A stretch of DNA of 64,000 bases from Phenylobacterium aquaticum (lineage in GTDB: Bacteria; Pseudomonadota; Alphaproteobacteria; Caulobacterales; Caulobacteraceae), in assembly GCA_947378305.1 (NCBI GenBank), contig CANCJJ010000009.1, positions 26,964 to 90,963 on the forward strand, written 5' to 3'. Under the pieces are notes generated by a model, which saw only the letters and a list, made by a program, of their open reading frames with translations, had not been told where the DNA came from and ran no database searches. This document shows positions 1 to 8,386 of this stretch, one piece after another (the first letter of the stretch is position 1; each line of letters opens with the position of its first letter). The position numbers were made by a program, and so were the translations under genes.

Positions 1-455
1 ACCTGGGCCGTCACGGGATCTGTGGCTTCATTGCCATCCGAATGGGCCTGAACCGAGGGCGAGGCATAGACACCGAGGTGGGAGTGGGCGTCGATCAGGC
101 CGGGGGTGACCCATTTTCCGCGACCATCAACAACCTCATAGCCAGCGGGCGGCGCAGTTCCGGCAGAGACGGTCTCGATACGTCCGTCGCGAACCAGAAC
201 CGTGGCATTCTCAACCAGGCTGCCTGTGCCAGTAAAGGTCGAGGCCCCGACAATGGCGAAAGGCTTCGATGCCATGGGCTTGTAGGTCGAAGGAAAGGGA
301 TTGGCGCTGGCAACCGGGTCCAGGCCGGTCGGCAGGGGCTTGGCTGTGACGACCGCCGGCTTGGTCTCGCCGGAGACCTTGACCTGAACATTGGTCGCGC
401 AACCCGAGAGGGCAGAGGTAAGAAGACCGGCCAGGGCCAGGGTCCAGATTCGCAT
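1..455 (-). CDS. Amidohydrolase-family lipoprotein, 5' part only (runs off left edge)
   Basis: The frame starts at an ATG whose A is base 455 and stays open for 151 codons to the window edge, so only the N-terminal part is visible. Residues 1-19 form a lipoprotein signal with lipobox L-S-G-C (Cys19), so the protein is probably lipid-anchored after Sec export. After a variable linker there is a small beta-rich segment typical of the composite domain of amidohydrolases. It leads into T-P-G-L-I-D-A-H-S-H at about residues 117-126, the first metal-binding HxH of the imidazolonepropionase-like superfamily. The remaining metal ligands lie outside the window. The substrate cannot be predicted. It is divergent from the thioesterase gene to its right. 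Confidence 0.8.
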   Translation of the reverse strand, partial: MRIWTLALAGLLTSALSGCATNVQVKVSGETKPAVVTAKPLPTGLDPVASANPFPSTYKPMASKPFAIVGASTFTGTGSLVENATVLVRDGRIETVSAGTAPPAGYEVVDGRGKWVTPGLIDAHSHLGVYASPSVQAHSDGNEATDPVTAQ

Positions 456-565
456 TATGCGCCCCAAATTTAGAGATGATCACTAACCTTGGCACATCTT
501 GCCCGAGCCTGCCAAGCCGGAAGGGACTTGCCATTCTGCGGGTGTCCGTCCATCACCATCGCGAA

Positions 566-1036
566 ATGTCTGATGATCTTACCGAGGGCCAGTCCGCAGT
601 CATTCCGGATGGCTTTGTCATAAATCTCTGGCAGCGCGGCTTCGGCCGGACCGTGGGCCCGTTTTACTCCCGTCGCGATCTGGCGACGAATACGGAGACC
701 ATGGCCTTTCGCGTGGAAGACTATCACGCCAATGGCATGAACAATTGTCACGGTGGCATGCTGATGAGCTTTGCCGACATGGCCTGGGGCCGGGTCATTT
801 CCAACCAGCGAGAAATTGGCTGGGTCACCGTGAGGCTCGTGACAGATTTCCTCTCCGGGGCGCAAATGGGCGACTGGGTCGAGGGGGCCAGCGAGATTAT
901 CAGCGAAATCGAAGATGTTTTCACCGTCAGGGGCCGGATATGGTGTGCAGACCGCACATTGATGACCGGAACGGCGGTTTATAAGGGTAATCGCTCGATC
1001 CGCCGCAAGGCGGGTGAGCGCGAAGGACGAGGATAG
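566..1036 (+). CDS. PaaI-type hotdog-fold acyl-CoA thioesterase
   Basis: The 156-residue protein has the hotdog signature N-C-H-G-G-M-L-M-S-F-A-D near its middle, where the HGG segment precedes the central helix. This arrangement is typical of PaaI/YigI thioesterases that hydrolyse small aryl- or acyl-CoA esters in the cytoplasm. Start choice: the frame is open further upstream to an ATG at 476, but the added 30 residues are low-complexity and unlike the family, so the ATG at 566 (M-S-D-D-L) is preferred. The stop is 2 bases before the next ATG, so it is probably co-transcribed with the following hydrolase. The physiological substrate is unknown. Confidence 0.8.
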   Translation: MSDDLTEGQSAVIPDGFVINLWQRGFGRTVGPFYSRRDLATNTETMAFRVEDYHANGMNNCHGGMLMSFADMAWGRVISNQREIGWVTVRLVTDFLSGAQMGDWVEGASEIISEIEDVFTVRGRIWCADRTLMTGTAVYKGNRSIRRKAGEREGRG

Positions 1037-1038
1037 AC

Positions 1039-2094
1039 ATGGCTCTGGACCCTGCAATCAAGGAAGGCGCACCCGTCGGCTATGACGATCGCCCGATTCC
1101 CTCCGAACCCGGGGCCCTGCCGCCCGAGGTTCAGGCCCCGCTGGCCCCGTTTCAGGGCCGTGAGCCAGATGCCCCCAAGTGGTTCCAGGATGCCATAGCC
1201 AAGGAACCGGAACGGACCTTCGTGACCTCCAAGGGGACCCAGATCGAGGTCCTGACCTGGGGTGAGATCGGCCGCCCCGGTCTCTTGCTGGTGCACGGCA
1301 ATTCGGCCCATGCCGACTGGTGGAGCTTCATCGCCCCCTATCTTGCCGAAGACTATCGGGTCGCCTCCATGTCGCTGGCCGGAATGGGAGCCTCAGACTG
1401 GCGCGAAACCTATGCCTTTCAGGATTTTGCAGAGGATGCCGAGGCCGTCGCCCAGGCCACAGGCCTCTATAATGGAACCGTGAAGCCGATCTATATCGGC
1501 CATTCCTTCGGCGGATCTCAGGTCTTTTTTGCTGCCGCCCATCATCCGGATCGTATGCGGGCCGCCGTGCTGGTGGATACAGGCTTTGGCGGACCGCCGC
1601 CAAATTCCGAGGAAGCCAAGCGCCTAGCGCGCGAGGTCCGTAATATTCCCACCGGGGACCGGGCGCAAAAGGTCTATCCGACCCTCCAGGCCGCCCTGGC
1701 CCGATTCCGCTTCATGCCGCCCCAGGCTGCGGGAAACCTCTTTGTCGCGGACTTCATTGCCCGCCGGTCCCTCAAGCGGGCCCCGCTGGAAGACGGCAGT
1801 GGCGAAGGCTGGACCTGGCGGTTTGATCCCAACATGTGGGCCAAGCTCGACCGGTCGCTCATGATGGGCTCCATCAACGGAAAGCCGCCGGAAGTCAGCA
1901 TTCCCATGGTGCATATCTTCGGCGACAGGTCGGTCGTCATGACCCGCCGGGTTGAAGGCCAGGTTTCGCCCCTGCCGAAGGACATGCTGGAAATCGTGAT
2001 TCCCGACTCGGCCCACCACATCATGGTCGACCAGCCCCTGGCCCTGATTGCCGCTCTGCGGGGATTGCTGGCCGCCTGGCCGGGGAAATCCTGA
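1039..2094 (+). CDS. Alpha/beta hydrolase
   Basis: This 351-residue protein has a complete alpha/beta-hydrolase core preceded by about 60 residues of Pro-rich N-terminus. Visible catalytic elements are the HGNSA oxyanion region near residue 86, the nucleophile elbow G-H-S-F-G with Ser156, an acid in F-G-D-R-S near residue 294, and a histidine in S-A-H-H-I near the C-terminus. A cap region with M-P-P-Q-A-A lies between the nucleophile and the acid. There is no signal peptide, so it is cytoplasmic. It sits 2 bases behind the thioesterase gene, suggesting a two-gene unit handling acyl or ester substrates. The substrate is not predictable. Confidence 0.85.
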   Translation: MALDPAIKEGAPVGYDDRPIPSEPGALPPEVQAPLAPFQGREPDAPKWFQDAIAKEPERTFVTSKGTQIEVLTWGEIGRPGLLLVHGNSAHADWWSFIAPYLAEDYRVASMSLAGMGASDWRETYAFQDFAEDAEAVAQATGLYNGTVKPIYIGHSFGGSQVFFAAAHHPDRMRAAVLVDTGFGGPPPNSEEAKRLAREVRNIPTGDRAQKVYPTLQAALARFRFMPPQAAGNLFVADFIARRSLKRAPLEDGSGEGWTWRFDPNMWAKLDRSLMMGSINGKPPEVSIPMVHIFGDRSVVMTRRVEGQVSPLPKDMLEIVIPDSAHHIMVDQPLALIAALRGLLAAWPGKS

Positions 2095-2174
2095 CGGCGC
2101 TTGAGCCGGATCGGCGGAACGTGTAGGACTTTTTAAGACCAAATTTCTCCAGATTTCTATTGAGAGACCCCCAA

Positions 2175-2405
2175 ATGGCTTCCGAATATCACCGCGGTGA
2201 CATGGACATCAGCGAGCAGGTCGCGACCTTCCACCTCTTCAACGGTCTGACAAAGTGGGGTTCGCTGGCCTTGATTGCCCTGCTGGCCCAACTGGTCCTC
2301 TGGTTCTGCACCCCCGCCGGTTTCCTGCCCGGATTTATCAGCGCAGCCGTCATTCTCGTCGTTGGCGTGGTCGTCCTGCGCGAAAAGCCCGACGCAGCGC
2401 ACTAG
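2175..2405 (+). CDS. aa3-type cytochrome c oxidase subunit IV
   Basis: The 76-residue protein begins M-A-S-E-Y-H-R-G-D-M-D-I, the conserved N-terminus of the bacterial aa3-type oxidase subunit IV family. It continues with E-Q-V-A-T-F-H-L-F and two hydrophobic stretches (roughly residues 31-50 and 53-68) that would lie in the inner membrane. It is a small accessory subunit of the terminal oxidase. A TTG codon at 2160 would add five residues, but the ATG at 2175 matches the family start. In several alphaproteobacteria this small gene lies just upstream of the transhydrogenase genes, as it does here. Confidence 0.85.
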   Translation: MASEYHRGDMDISEQVATFHLFNGLTKWGSLALIALLAQLVLWFCTPAGFLPGFISAAVILVVGVVVLREKPDAAH

Positions 2406-2520
2406 CAGTCTGCCCGTTCGGTCTTCTGGCTTGAGCCCCGGCTCCTGCCCCCAGTTGCGTTGATCTGTAATATGGCCGGGCCGGTTGCGGCGCGGGCAAG
2501 TGGTCTAGGGGAAGATTGGC

Positions 2521-3654
2521 ATGGCCCTGATTGCCGTCACCAAGGAACGCCGCGCGGAGGAAACCCGGGTCGCTGCGACGCCGGAGTCCGTCAAGAAGCT
2601 GATCGCAGCCGGCTTTTCCGTCATCGTGGAATCCGGGGCCGGTCTGACGGCATCCTTTGCCGATGCCGACTATGTTGCCGCAGGGGCGCAACTGGTCCCA
2701 AACGCGGCTGAAGCCATTCAGAAGGCCGATATTCTTTTCAAGGTGCGCGCGCCCGTCGAGGCGGAAATTGCGGCCCTAAAGCCGGGCACCCTGGTGGTCG
2801 CCCTCCTAAATCCCCATCAGGACGTCGCAGTCGTCCAGGCCCTGGCGGACAAGGGTGCCCTGGCCTTTGCCATGGAGTTCATCCCCCGGATCACCCGCGC
2901 CCAGGTCATGGATGCCCTGTCTTCCCAGGCCAATCTCGCAGGCTATCGCGCCGTGATCGAAGCCGCTGAGGCCTATGGTCGGGCCATGCCGATGATGATG
3001 ACGGCGGCGGGGACCATTGCGGCCGCCAAGGTCTTTATCATGGGGGTCGGGGTCGCGGGGCTTCAGGCCATTGCCACGGCCCGGCGTCTTGGGGCTGTGG
3101 TGACGGCCACGGATGTTCGGCCCGCCACCAAGGAACAGGTCGAAAGCCTCGGGGCAAAATTCCTCGCGGTCGAGGATGACGAGTTCCGGAATGCCCAGAC
3201 CGCCGGGGGCTATGCAAAGCCCATGAGTGCGGACTATCAGGCCAAACAGGCCGAGCTGGTCAGTACCCATATCTCCAAGCAGGACATTGTCATCACCACG
3301 GCCCTGATCCCGGGGCGGCCCGCCCCGCGCCTGGTCAGTGCGGCCCAGGTGGCCTCGATGAAGGCGGGCTCAATCATTGTTGACCTGGCGGTCGAGCAGG
3401 GCGGCAATGTCGAGGGCGTCAAGCTGGGCGAAACGACGGTGACGGACAATGGCGTGCATATTCTGGGGACCCCCAACCTGCCTGGCCGGATCGCGGCGGA
3501 TGCCTCCTCCCTCTATGCCCGAAACCTGTTGGCCTTTGCCGGGCTCCTCCTGACCAAGGAGGGCGCACTGGCCCCTGACCTCGAAGACGAAATTCTGAAG
3601 GCTGCCCTGTTGACCCGGGACGGCCAGATCGTTCACCCGGCGCTGAGCGCCTAG
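2521..3654 (+). CDS. pntAA: NAD(P) transhydrogenase subunit alpha, part 1 (domain I)
   Basis: The 377-residue protein is the NAD(H)-binding domain I of the Re/Si-specific proton-translocating transhydrogenase. It begins with the family N-terminus (A-L-I-A-V-T-K-E-R-R) and contains the Rossmann motif G-V-G-V-A-G-L-Q-A around residue 178, followed by A-T-D-V-R-P. The Q-A-N-L-A-G-Y-R element and the R-P-A-P-R-L segment are also present. The enzyme transfers hydride from NADH to NADP+, driven by the proton gradient, to supply NADPH. Alpha is split into two genes, as is usual in alphaproteobacteria. The membrane part follows 18 bases downstream. Confidence 0.96.
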   Translation: MALIAVTKERRAEETRVAATPESVKKLIAAGFSVIVESGAGLTASFADADYVAAGAQLVPNAAEAIQKADILFKVRAPVEAEIAALKPGTLVVALLNPHQDVAVVQALADKGALAFAMEFIPRITRAQVMDALSSQANLAGYRAVIEAAEAYGRAMPMMMTAAGTIAAAKVFIMGVGVAGLQAIATARRLGAVVTATDVRPATKEQVESLGAKFLAVEDDEFRNAQTAGGYAKPMSADYQAKQAELVSTHISKQDIVITTALIPGRPAPRLVSAAQVASMKAGSIIVDLAVEQGGNVEGVKLGETTVTDNGVHILGTPNLPGRIAADASSLYARNLLAFAGLLLTKEGALAPDLEDEILKAALLTRDGQIVHPALSA

Positions 3655-3672
3655 ACCCCGGCGGAGGAAATC

Positions 3673-3996
3673 ATGGACGCGGTTGATCCCACAGTCTTCC
3701 GGCTAGCCATTTTCGTGCTGGCCATCTTCGTCGGCTATTATGTGGTCTGGAGCGTGACGCCAGCCCTGCACACCCCCTTGATGGCGGTGACGAATGCCAT
3801 TTCCTCAGTGATCATCGTCGGTGCCTTGCTGGCGGCGGCAGCCCACGCACCGGACGGGGCGCTTACGACCAATGTGCTGATCTCCAAGGGGGCGGGGGCC
3901 GTTGCTGCGGCCTTTGCGGCCGTCAACATATTCGGGGGCTTCCTGGTCACCCAGCGCATGCTGGCCATGTACAAGAAGAAGGATCGGGACAAGTGA
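3673..3996 (+). CDS. pntAB: NAD(P) transhydrogenase subunit alpha, part 2 (membrane domain II)
   Basis: The 107-residue protein carries three to four predicted transmembrane helices and the family motif H-T-P-L-M-A-V-T-N-A-I-S-S near residue 35. It contributes part of the proton channel of the transhydrogenase. It lies between pntAA and pntB and ends in a Lys-rich tail (Y-K-K-K-D-R-D-K). The next start, pntB, is 55 bases downstream of the stop, so the three genes form one operon. Confidence 0.95.
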   Translation: MDAVDPTVFRLAIFVLAIFVGYYVVWSVTPALHTPLMAVTNAISSVIIVGALLAAAAHAPDGALTTNVLISKGAGAVAAAFAAVNIFGGFLVTQRMLAMYKKKDRDK

Positions 3997-4051
3997 GCAT
4001 GACCCGCCTCGCCTCCGCGCCCATGGCCTTCCTCATGCCCGGTCTGTCCTC

Positions 4052-5470
4052 ATGAACGCCAATCTCGCCGCCATACTCTACATCGTCTCCGGGGTGCTCT
4101 TCATCCTGGCCCTGAGAGGTCTGTCGAGCCCCTCCACCAGCCAGGCGGGAAACCGCAATGGCATGATCGGCATGGTCATTGCTGTGGGCGTCACCCTTCT
4201 GACCCTGCTGGGCCAGGGCAAGCTCGATGGTCTGACCGTGGGGCTCATTCTCGGCGGCGTTGCTATCGGGGGGGGCATAGGGGCCCTGATCGCCCGCCGT
4301 GTGGCCATGACCTCCATGCCCCAGCTGGTGGCGGCCTTCCACAGCCTCGTCGGCATGGCAGCCTGCCTTGTTGCGGTGGCGGCCATCCATACTCCGTCCG
4401 CCTATGGCATTGTCAGTGCCAGCGGCCAGATCCACCTGAACTCCCTGATCGAACTCAGCCTGGGTCTGGCCATCGGGGCGGTGACCTTCACCGGGTCGGT
4501 AATCGCCTTTGCCAAGCTCAACGGCAATATGTCCGGGGCTCCGATCCTGCTGCCAGCCCGCCACCTGCTGAACATCCTCATCGGTCTGGGGATTGTGGCC
4601 CTGATTGTGGTTCTGGTCCTCAGCGGCGGTTCTGCGCTTTGGGCCTTCTGGGGCATATTTGCCCTGGCCCTGATCATCGGGATCACCCTGATCATCCCCA
4701 TTGGCGGGGCCGACATGCCGGTCGTGGTCTCCATGCTGAACAGCTATTCCGGCTGGGCGGCCGCAGCCCTCGGCTTCACGCTGGAGAATGTCACCCTGAT
4801 CATTACCGGGGCTCTGGTGGGCTCTTCCGGGGCCATCTTGTCCTACATCATGTGCAAGGCCATGAACCGGAGCTTTATCTCCGTGATCCTGGGCGGGTTT
4901 GGCGCGGATGCCGGGGCCTCAGCGGGGGCTGGCGTCGTTGAGACCCGGCCGGTCAAACAGGGATCCGCCGATGATGCCGCCTTCATCATGAAGAATGCCT
5001 CCAAGGTCATTATTGTTCCCGGCTATGGCATGGCCGTCAGCCAGGCCCAGCACGCCCTTCGGGAAATGGCCGACAAGCTCAAGGAAGAGGGCGTGGAGGT
5101 CAAATATGCCATCCATCCGGTGGCTGGCCGTATGCCGGGCCACATGAACGTCCTGCTGGCCGAGGCCAATGTGCCCTATGATGAAGTCTTCGAGCTTGAG
5201 GACATCAATGCCGAATTCCCGACCGCGGATGTCGCCTTCGTCATCGGGGCCAATGACGTGACCAATCCCGCGGCCAAGACCGATCCCACCAGCGCCATTT
5301 ACGGCATGCCCATTCTCGATGTTGAAAAGGCCCGAACGGTCCTGTTCGTGAAGCGGGGCATGAGCTCAGGCTATGCGGGCGTCGAGAACGAGCTGTTTTT
5401 CCGCGACAACACCATGATGCTGTTCGGGGATGCCAAGAAGATGGTCGAGGGCATTCTAAAAGGACTCTGA
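4052..5470 (+). CDS. pntB: NAD(P) transhydrogenase subunit beta
   Basis: The 472-residue protein has an N-terminal half of multiple transmembrane helices (proton channel) and a C-terminal NADP(H)-binding domain III. Domain III shows G-Y-G-M-A-V-S-Q-A-Q, the A-G-R-M-P-G-H-M-N-V-L segment and the G-A-N-D-V-T-N-P-A nucleotide loop. The frame is open upstream through the end of pntAB (to about 3902), but that part translates to Arg/Pro-rich shadow sequence. The ATG at 4052 gives the canonical M-N-A-N-L-A-A-I-L-Y start. It completes the transhydrogenase with the two alpha genes. Confidence 0.96.
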   Translation: MNANLAAILYIVSGVLFILALRGLSSPSTSQAGNRNGMIGMVIAVGVTLLTLLGQGKLDGLTVGLILGGVAIGGGIGALIARRVAMTSMPQLVAAFHSLVGMAACLVAVAAIHTPSAYGIVSASGQIHLNSLIELSLGLAIGAVTFTGSVIAFAKLNGNMSGAPILLPARHLLNILIGLGIVALIVVLVLSGGSALWAFWGIFALALIIGITLIIPIGGADMPVVVSMLNSYSGWAAAALGFTLENVTLIITGALVGSSGAILSYIMCKAMNRSFISVILGGFGADAGASAGAGVVETRPVKQGSADDAAFIMKNASKVIIVPGYGMAVSQAQHALREMADKLKEEGVEVKYAIHPVAGRMPGHMNVLLAEANVPYDEVFELEDINAEFPTADVAFVIGANDVTNPAAKTDPTSAIYGMPILDVEKARTVLFVKRGMSSGYAGVENELFFRDNTMMLFGDAKKMVEGILKGL

Positions 5471-5514
5471 TCCTGCGCGGCAGATTCGTTGATATTGGCG
5501 ACCGGCGACTTCGC

Positions 5515-6324
5515 ATGGTGCTGGCCGGGCCGAAGTCTGCCCAGCCCCTGGTGGTTCTGGAGTCGGGGGCCTTTGGCTGTGCGGCAGACTGGTCAGTGGT
5601 TCAGGCCCGCCTCGCCGGTTTTGGCGTCCGCAGTCTGGCCTATGACCGGGCGGGCCTGGGGTTTTCAGACCCGGGACCCAAGCCCCGGGACGGTCAAGCC
5701 ATTGCCAGCGATCTGGAATCCCTGCTGGCCAAACTCAAGGAGCAGGGACCGCTGATCCTGGTTGGACACTCCATGGCCGGGCAACTTCTGCGTGTGTTTG
5801 TTCCGCGCAATGCCGCCCGGGTGGTCGGGCTGGTCCTGGTCGATGCCGTCACCCCGGAGGCCATGACTGATCCGCGAATGGGGCAGGGGGTGAGGCTTTT
5901 CCGCCGGGGCCTTGGGTTTGTGAAGGTTCTGGCCAGTCTGGGCCTTATGAAATTGCTGTCGGGCCCGCTGGGAGATTCCATCGGCCTGGACCCGGAGGCC
6001 GCGCGGGAAAAGCGGCACATATTCGGCCTGACCTCCCATGCCGAGGGGGCTGCCCTTGAGGTGGAGGCCTGGGAGCAGACGTCTGACCAGGGGATTCGCC
6101 ATGGCCTCTTCGATCCAGCCCTGCCGGTGGCCGTGGTCACGGCGGGCGCTCCTGGGCGCGCAGAGGTCAAGGCCTTGCAGGAAGCGCCTGCCCGTCAGGC
6201 GGACCGGGGATATATCACCCACATCGCCGGGGCCGGACATGCGACCTTGCTGGGGACGGCGTTCGCCGATGCTATTCTTCAGGCCCTGGTCCAGGTGATG
6301 TCCCCAGACCCCACTCTGCATTGA
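5515..6324 (+). CDS. Alpha/beta hydrolase
   Basis: This protein of about 269 residues is a short alpha/beta hydrolase. It has Y-D-R-A-G-L-G-F-S near residue 43, the nucleophile elbow V-G-H-S-M-A-G near residue 84, V-D-A-V-T after it, and a late catalytic-histidine segment A-G-A-G-H-A-T. Homologues usually have one more beta strand before the first visible residues. The in-frame sequence upstream reads F-V-D-I-G-D-R-R-L-R, which would supply it, but the only possible upstream initiator before the pntB stop is a CTG at 5473. The true start may therefore be non-canonical. The 3' end overlaps the convergent tilS gene by 53 bases. Substrate unknown. Confidence 0.8.
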   Translation: MVLAGPKSAQPLVVLESGAFGCAADWSVVQARLAGFGVRSLAYDRAGLGFSDPGPKPRDGQAIASDLESLLAKLKEQGPLILVGHSMAGQLLRVFVPRNAARVVGLVLVDAVTPEAMTDPRMGQGVRLFRRGLGFVKVLASLGLMKLLSGPLGDSIGLDPEAAREKRHIFGLTSHAEGAALEVEAWEQTSDQGIRHGLFDPALPVAVVTAGAPGRAEVKALQEAPARQADRGYITHIAGAGHATLLGTAFADAILQALVQVMSPDPTLH

Positions 6325-7564
6325 TCCGTCCACATCGTGCGTGGAGGCGGCCCAGGGTCAGGAACTGAACCCTCACGCCCAAGACAGGCTCGAGACCCGG
6401 GGCCAGGATCTGACCGGCGTTGTCCAGGCAGGGCAGGCTGCCCCGCGCGGCTGGGGGAATATCCGTCAGGGCGCGCCGCGCATGTCGCGACAACCCCCCG
6501 GTGTGGCCGCTCAGAGGCTTCAGGCGCACTGGCCGATCGGTGGAGATTTCGAGGCGACCATCCCAGACGCCGGTCTCGCCTGCGTCTAGCTCCAGACGGG
6601 TCTGCCCCTGTCGGCTCATCTCGCCCAGGGTCCGCATCCAGCGAACTTCATTGGCATCGGCCTCGATCCGCGCTCCCGCCAGGGTCGTGACCACAGGCTC
6701 ATGGCTCCGAAGCGCCTCGACCAGCCTGTCCAGCCGGTCGCCACGCGGCGGCCGGGTTGTGCCCGCTGCACACAGACAGGCCGCCCCCGCCAGGGCCCGG
6801 CTTGCCGCAACTGGCGCGGCGCGCAGGTGTGCCCGGGCAATCTTCAGCCCCCCCGCCTCAGTGACCTCACCGGCGAGATCAGCCAGGCCGGGGATAAGGT
6901 CTGCTGGCGGCAAGGCCATGCCCCGGCCCATCAGGCGCGCCCGCGCTCTTGCCCGGGCATATTTTGGATTCTCATTGGCCGGGTCTTCGACCCAGGTCTG
7001 GGTCTGATGGCTCAGCCAGTCGCGAAGGTCTGCCCGGGCGAGGCCCAGCATGGGACGCAGCAGAAATAGGCCCTGGCCCTCGGGCCAGGCCGGCGAGGGG
7101 CTCCAGTCCCTGGGGAAGGGAGTGGTCGATCCCTCCGCCCGCATCTGGGCCGTTTCGGCCAGATCATCGGCGGTATGGCCGAGCAGCAGAACGGAGGCCC
7201 CAGCCGCCCGGCAGGCCGTCGCCAGCAGACTATGTCGAGCCTCGCGCGCCGCAGCAGGGAGGCCGGTTCCGGGCTTTGGGCCCGTCCAGCTCAGGGGAAT
7301 GAAGGCCGCCTCAAGCTCATCGGCCAGTCGCGCACACTGGCGGGTCCAGTTGCCGCTTTCGGCATTAAGCTGGTGGTCAACAGTCAGGATCACCAGGGGG
7401 CGCTGATGGGCCTTGGCCCAGCGGGCCGTCATCAGGGCCAGGGCCACGGAATCCCCACCGCCGGAGACGGCAATTGCCAGGGGGCTGGCATGATCGGTGC
7501 GCAGTGAGCCGTCAAGCCGGGTCCAGACTGCGGCTTCGAGACCCTCAGGTCTCAGGGCGTGCAT
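6272..7564 (-). CDS. tilS: tRNA(Ile)-lysidine synthetase
   Basis: The 430-residue protein has the PP-loop ATP pyrophosphatase motif S-G-G-G-D-S at residues 34-39 and the following T-V-D-H-Q-L, both diagnostic of TilS. The enzyme attaches lysine to C34 of tRNA-Ile(CAU), changing its identity and codon reading, and is normally essential. The substrate loop G-H-T-A-D-D-L-A-E-T and the C-terminal domain follow. The ATG at 7564 lies 13 bases inside the end of ybgF, indicating translational coupling. The longer frame upstream only translates ybgF in another phase. It is the last gene of the minus-strand tol-pal block and its 3' end overlaps the convergent hydrolase gene. Confidence 0.93.
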   Translation of the reverse strand: MHALRPEGLEAAVWTRLDGSLRTDHASPLAIAVSGGGDSVALALMTARWAKAHQRPLVILTVDHQLNAESGNWTRQCARLADELEAAFIPLSWTGPKPGTGLPAAAREARHSLLATACRAAGASVLLLGHTADDLAETAQMRAEGSTTPFPRDWSPSPAWPEGQGLFLLRPMLGLARADLRDWLSHQTQTWVEDPANENPKYARARARARLMGRGMALPPADLIPGLADLAGEVTEAGGLKIARAHLRAAPVAASRALAGAACLCAAGTTRPPRGDRLDRLVEALRSHEPVVTTLAGARIEADANEVRWMRTLGEMSRQGQTRLELDAGETGVWDGRLEISTDRPVRLKPLSGHTGGLSRHARRALTDIPPAARGSLPCLDNAGQILAPGLEPVLGVRVQFLTLGRLHARCGRINAEWGLGTSPGPGPEE

Positions 7565-8361
7565 TTCGCCTGTTTCTGCAGAGCGGCGGCCCGGGTCTGG
7601 ATGGTGGCCGGAGCCTTCGGGTAGCGCTGGGACAATTCGCCGAGAATGCGACAGGCGTCGGCAGGCTTCTTCAACTGGATCAGGGCCCGGGACAGTTCGG
7701 TAATGGCATCCGGGGCCCAGCTGGTCTGGGGCCATCCGCGAATGGCCCCGATCAGGGCCGTCGCGCCTTCTGACCACTTACCCTCGCCAATCCTGGCCTT
7801 GCCCAGGCCGTAATGGGCCTCAACCGCCTTGGGGTCGTCTGCGAACCGGACGATGTAATCCTCGAAAGACTCCGCCGCTCCGGCATTGTCGCCAGCGGCC
7901 AGCCGCTGACGGCCCTGGGTCATCACCTCGGCGGCGGACAGGGGAACGGGTATGGCCACGGGCTCCGGAACGGGCGGATGTTCCAGGCTATAGACCCGGG
8001 CCTCCAGCGCCGACTTCTCGGCCTTCAGGGCTTGGGTTTCGCTCCTGGCCTTGGCCAGATCAAAAGCCAGGGATTCAATCTGCCCGTTCAACTGGGTCAG
8101 GGATTTTTGCAGGTCGGAGACCTTGTCGGACACTTCCTGAATTCGGCCATCGGTCTCGGCGGGCTGGACGACCACTGGCACGCCGGTGTCCCGGCCCTTG
8201 AAGACAATGGACCTGAGTTCCCGGACCACCTTTTCCATGCGGTCCAGCCGTCTGCCATCCCGGGCATCCAGGGGATCAATCGGGGTCTGGGCATGGGCCG
8301 TCGCAGCCAGGGTGCTGACCACCAGCGTCAGGCACGCAATCTGGCGAAAGCCCCTAGCCAC
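7552..8361 (-). CDS. ybgF: Tol-Pal system protein YbgF (CpoB), periplasmic coiled-coil/TPR protein
   Basis: The 269-residue protein starts at a GTG. It has a Sec signal peptide (residues 1-25, ending A-H-A-Q), then a predicted trimerising coiled coil (about residues 55-120), then TPR-like repeats to the C-terminus. These include A-H-Y-G-L-G-K-A-R-I-G-E-G-K-W and L-G-E-L-S-Q-R-Y-P-K-A-P. In Gram-negative bacteria CpoB links the Tol machinery with peptidoglycan synthesis during division. The gene is 25 bases behind pal and overlaps tilS, the usual order of this operon. Confidence 0.92.
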   Translation of the reverse strand: MARGFRQIACLTLVVSTLAATAHAQTPIDPLDARDGRRLDRMEKVVRELRSIVFKGRDTGVPVVVQPAETDGRIQEVSDKVSDLQKSLTQLNGQIESLAFDLAKARSETQALKAEKSALEARVYSLEHPPVPEPVAIPVPLSAAEVMTQGRQRLAAGDNAGAAESFEDYIVRFADDPKAVEAHYGLGKARIGEGKWSEGATALIGAIRGWPQTSWAPDAITELSRALIQLKKPADACRILGELSQRYPKAPATIQTRAAALQKQAKCTP

Positions 8362-8386
8362 GCGGATAAACCCCGATCTGTCCGGC

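Noticed and set aside
3902..4051. Extending pntB upstream into pntAB
   Set aside because: The added 50 codons overlap pntAB in another phase and translate to Arg/Pro-rich sequence unlike PntB, while the ATG at 4052 gives the canonical N-terminus.
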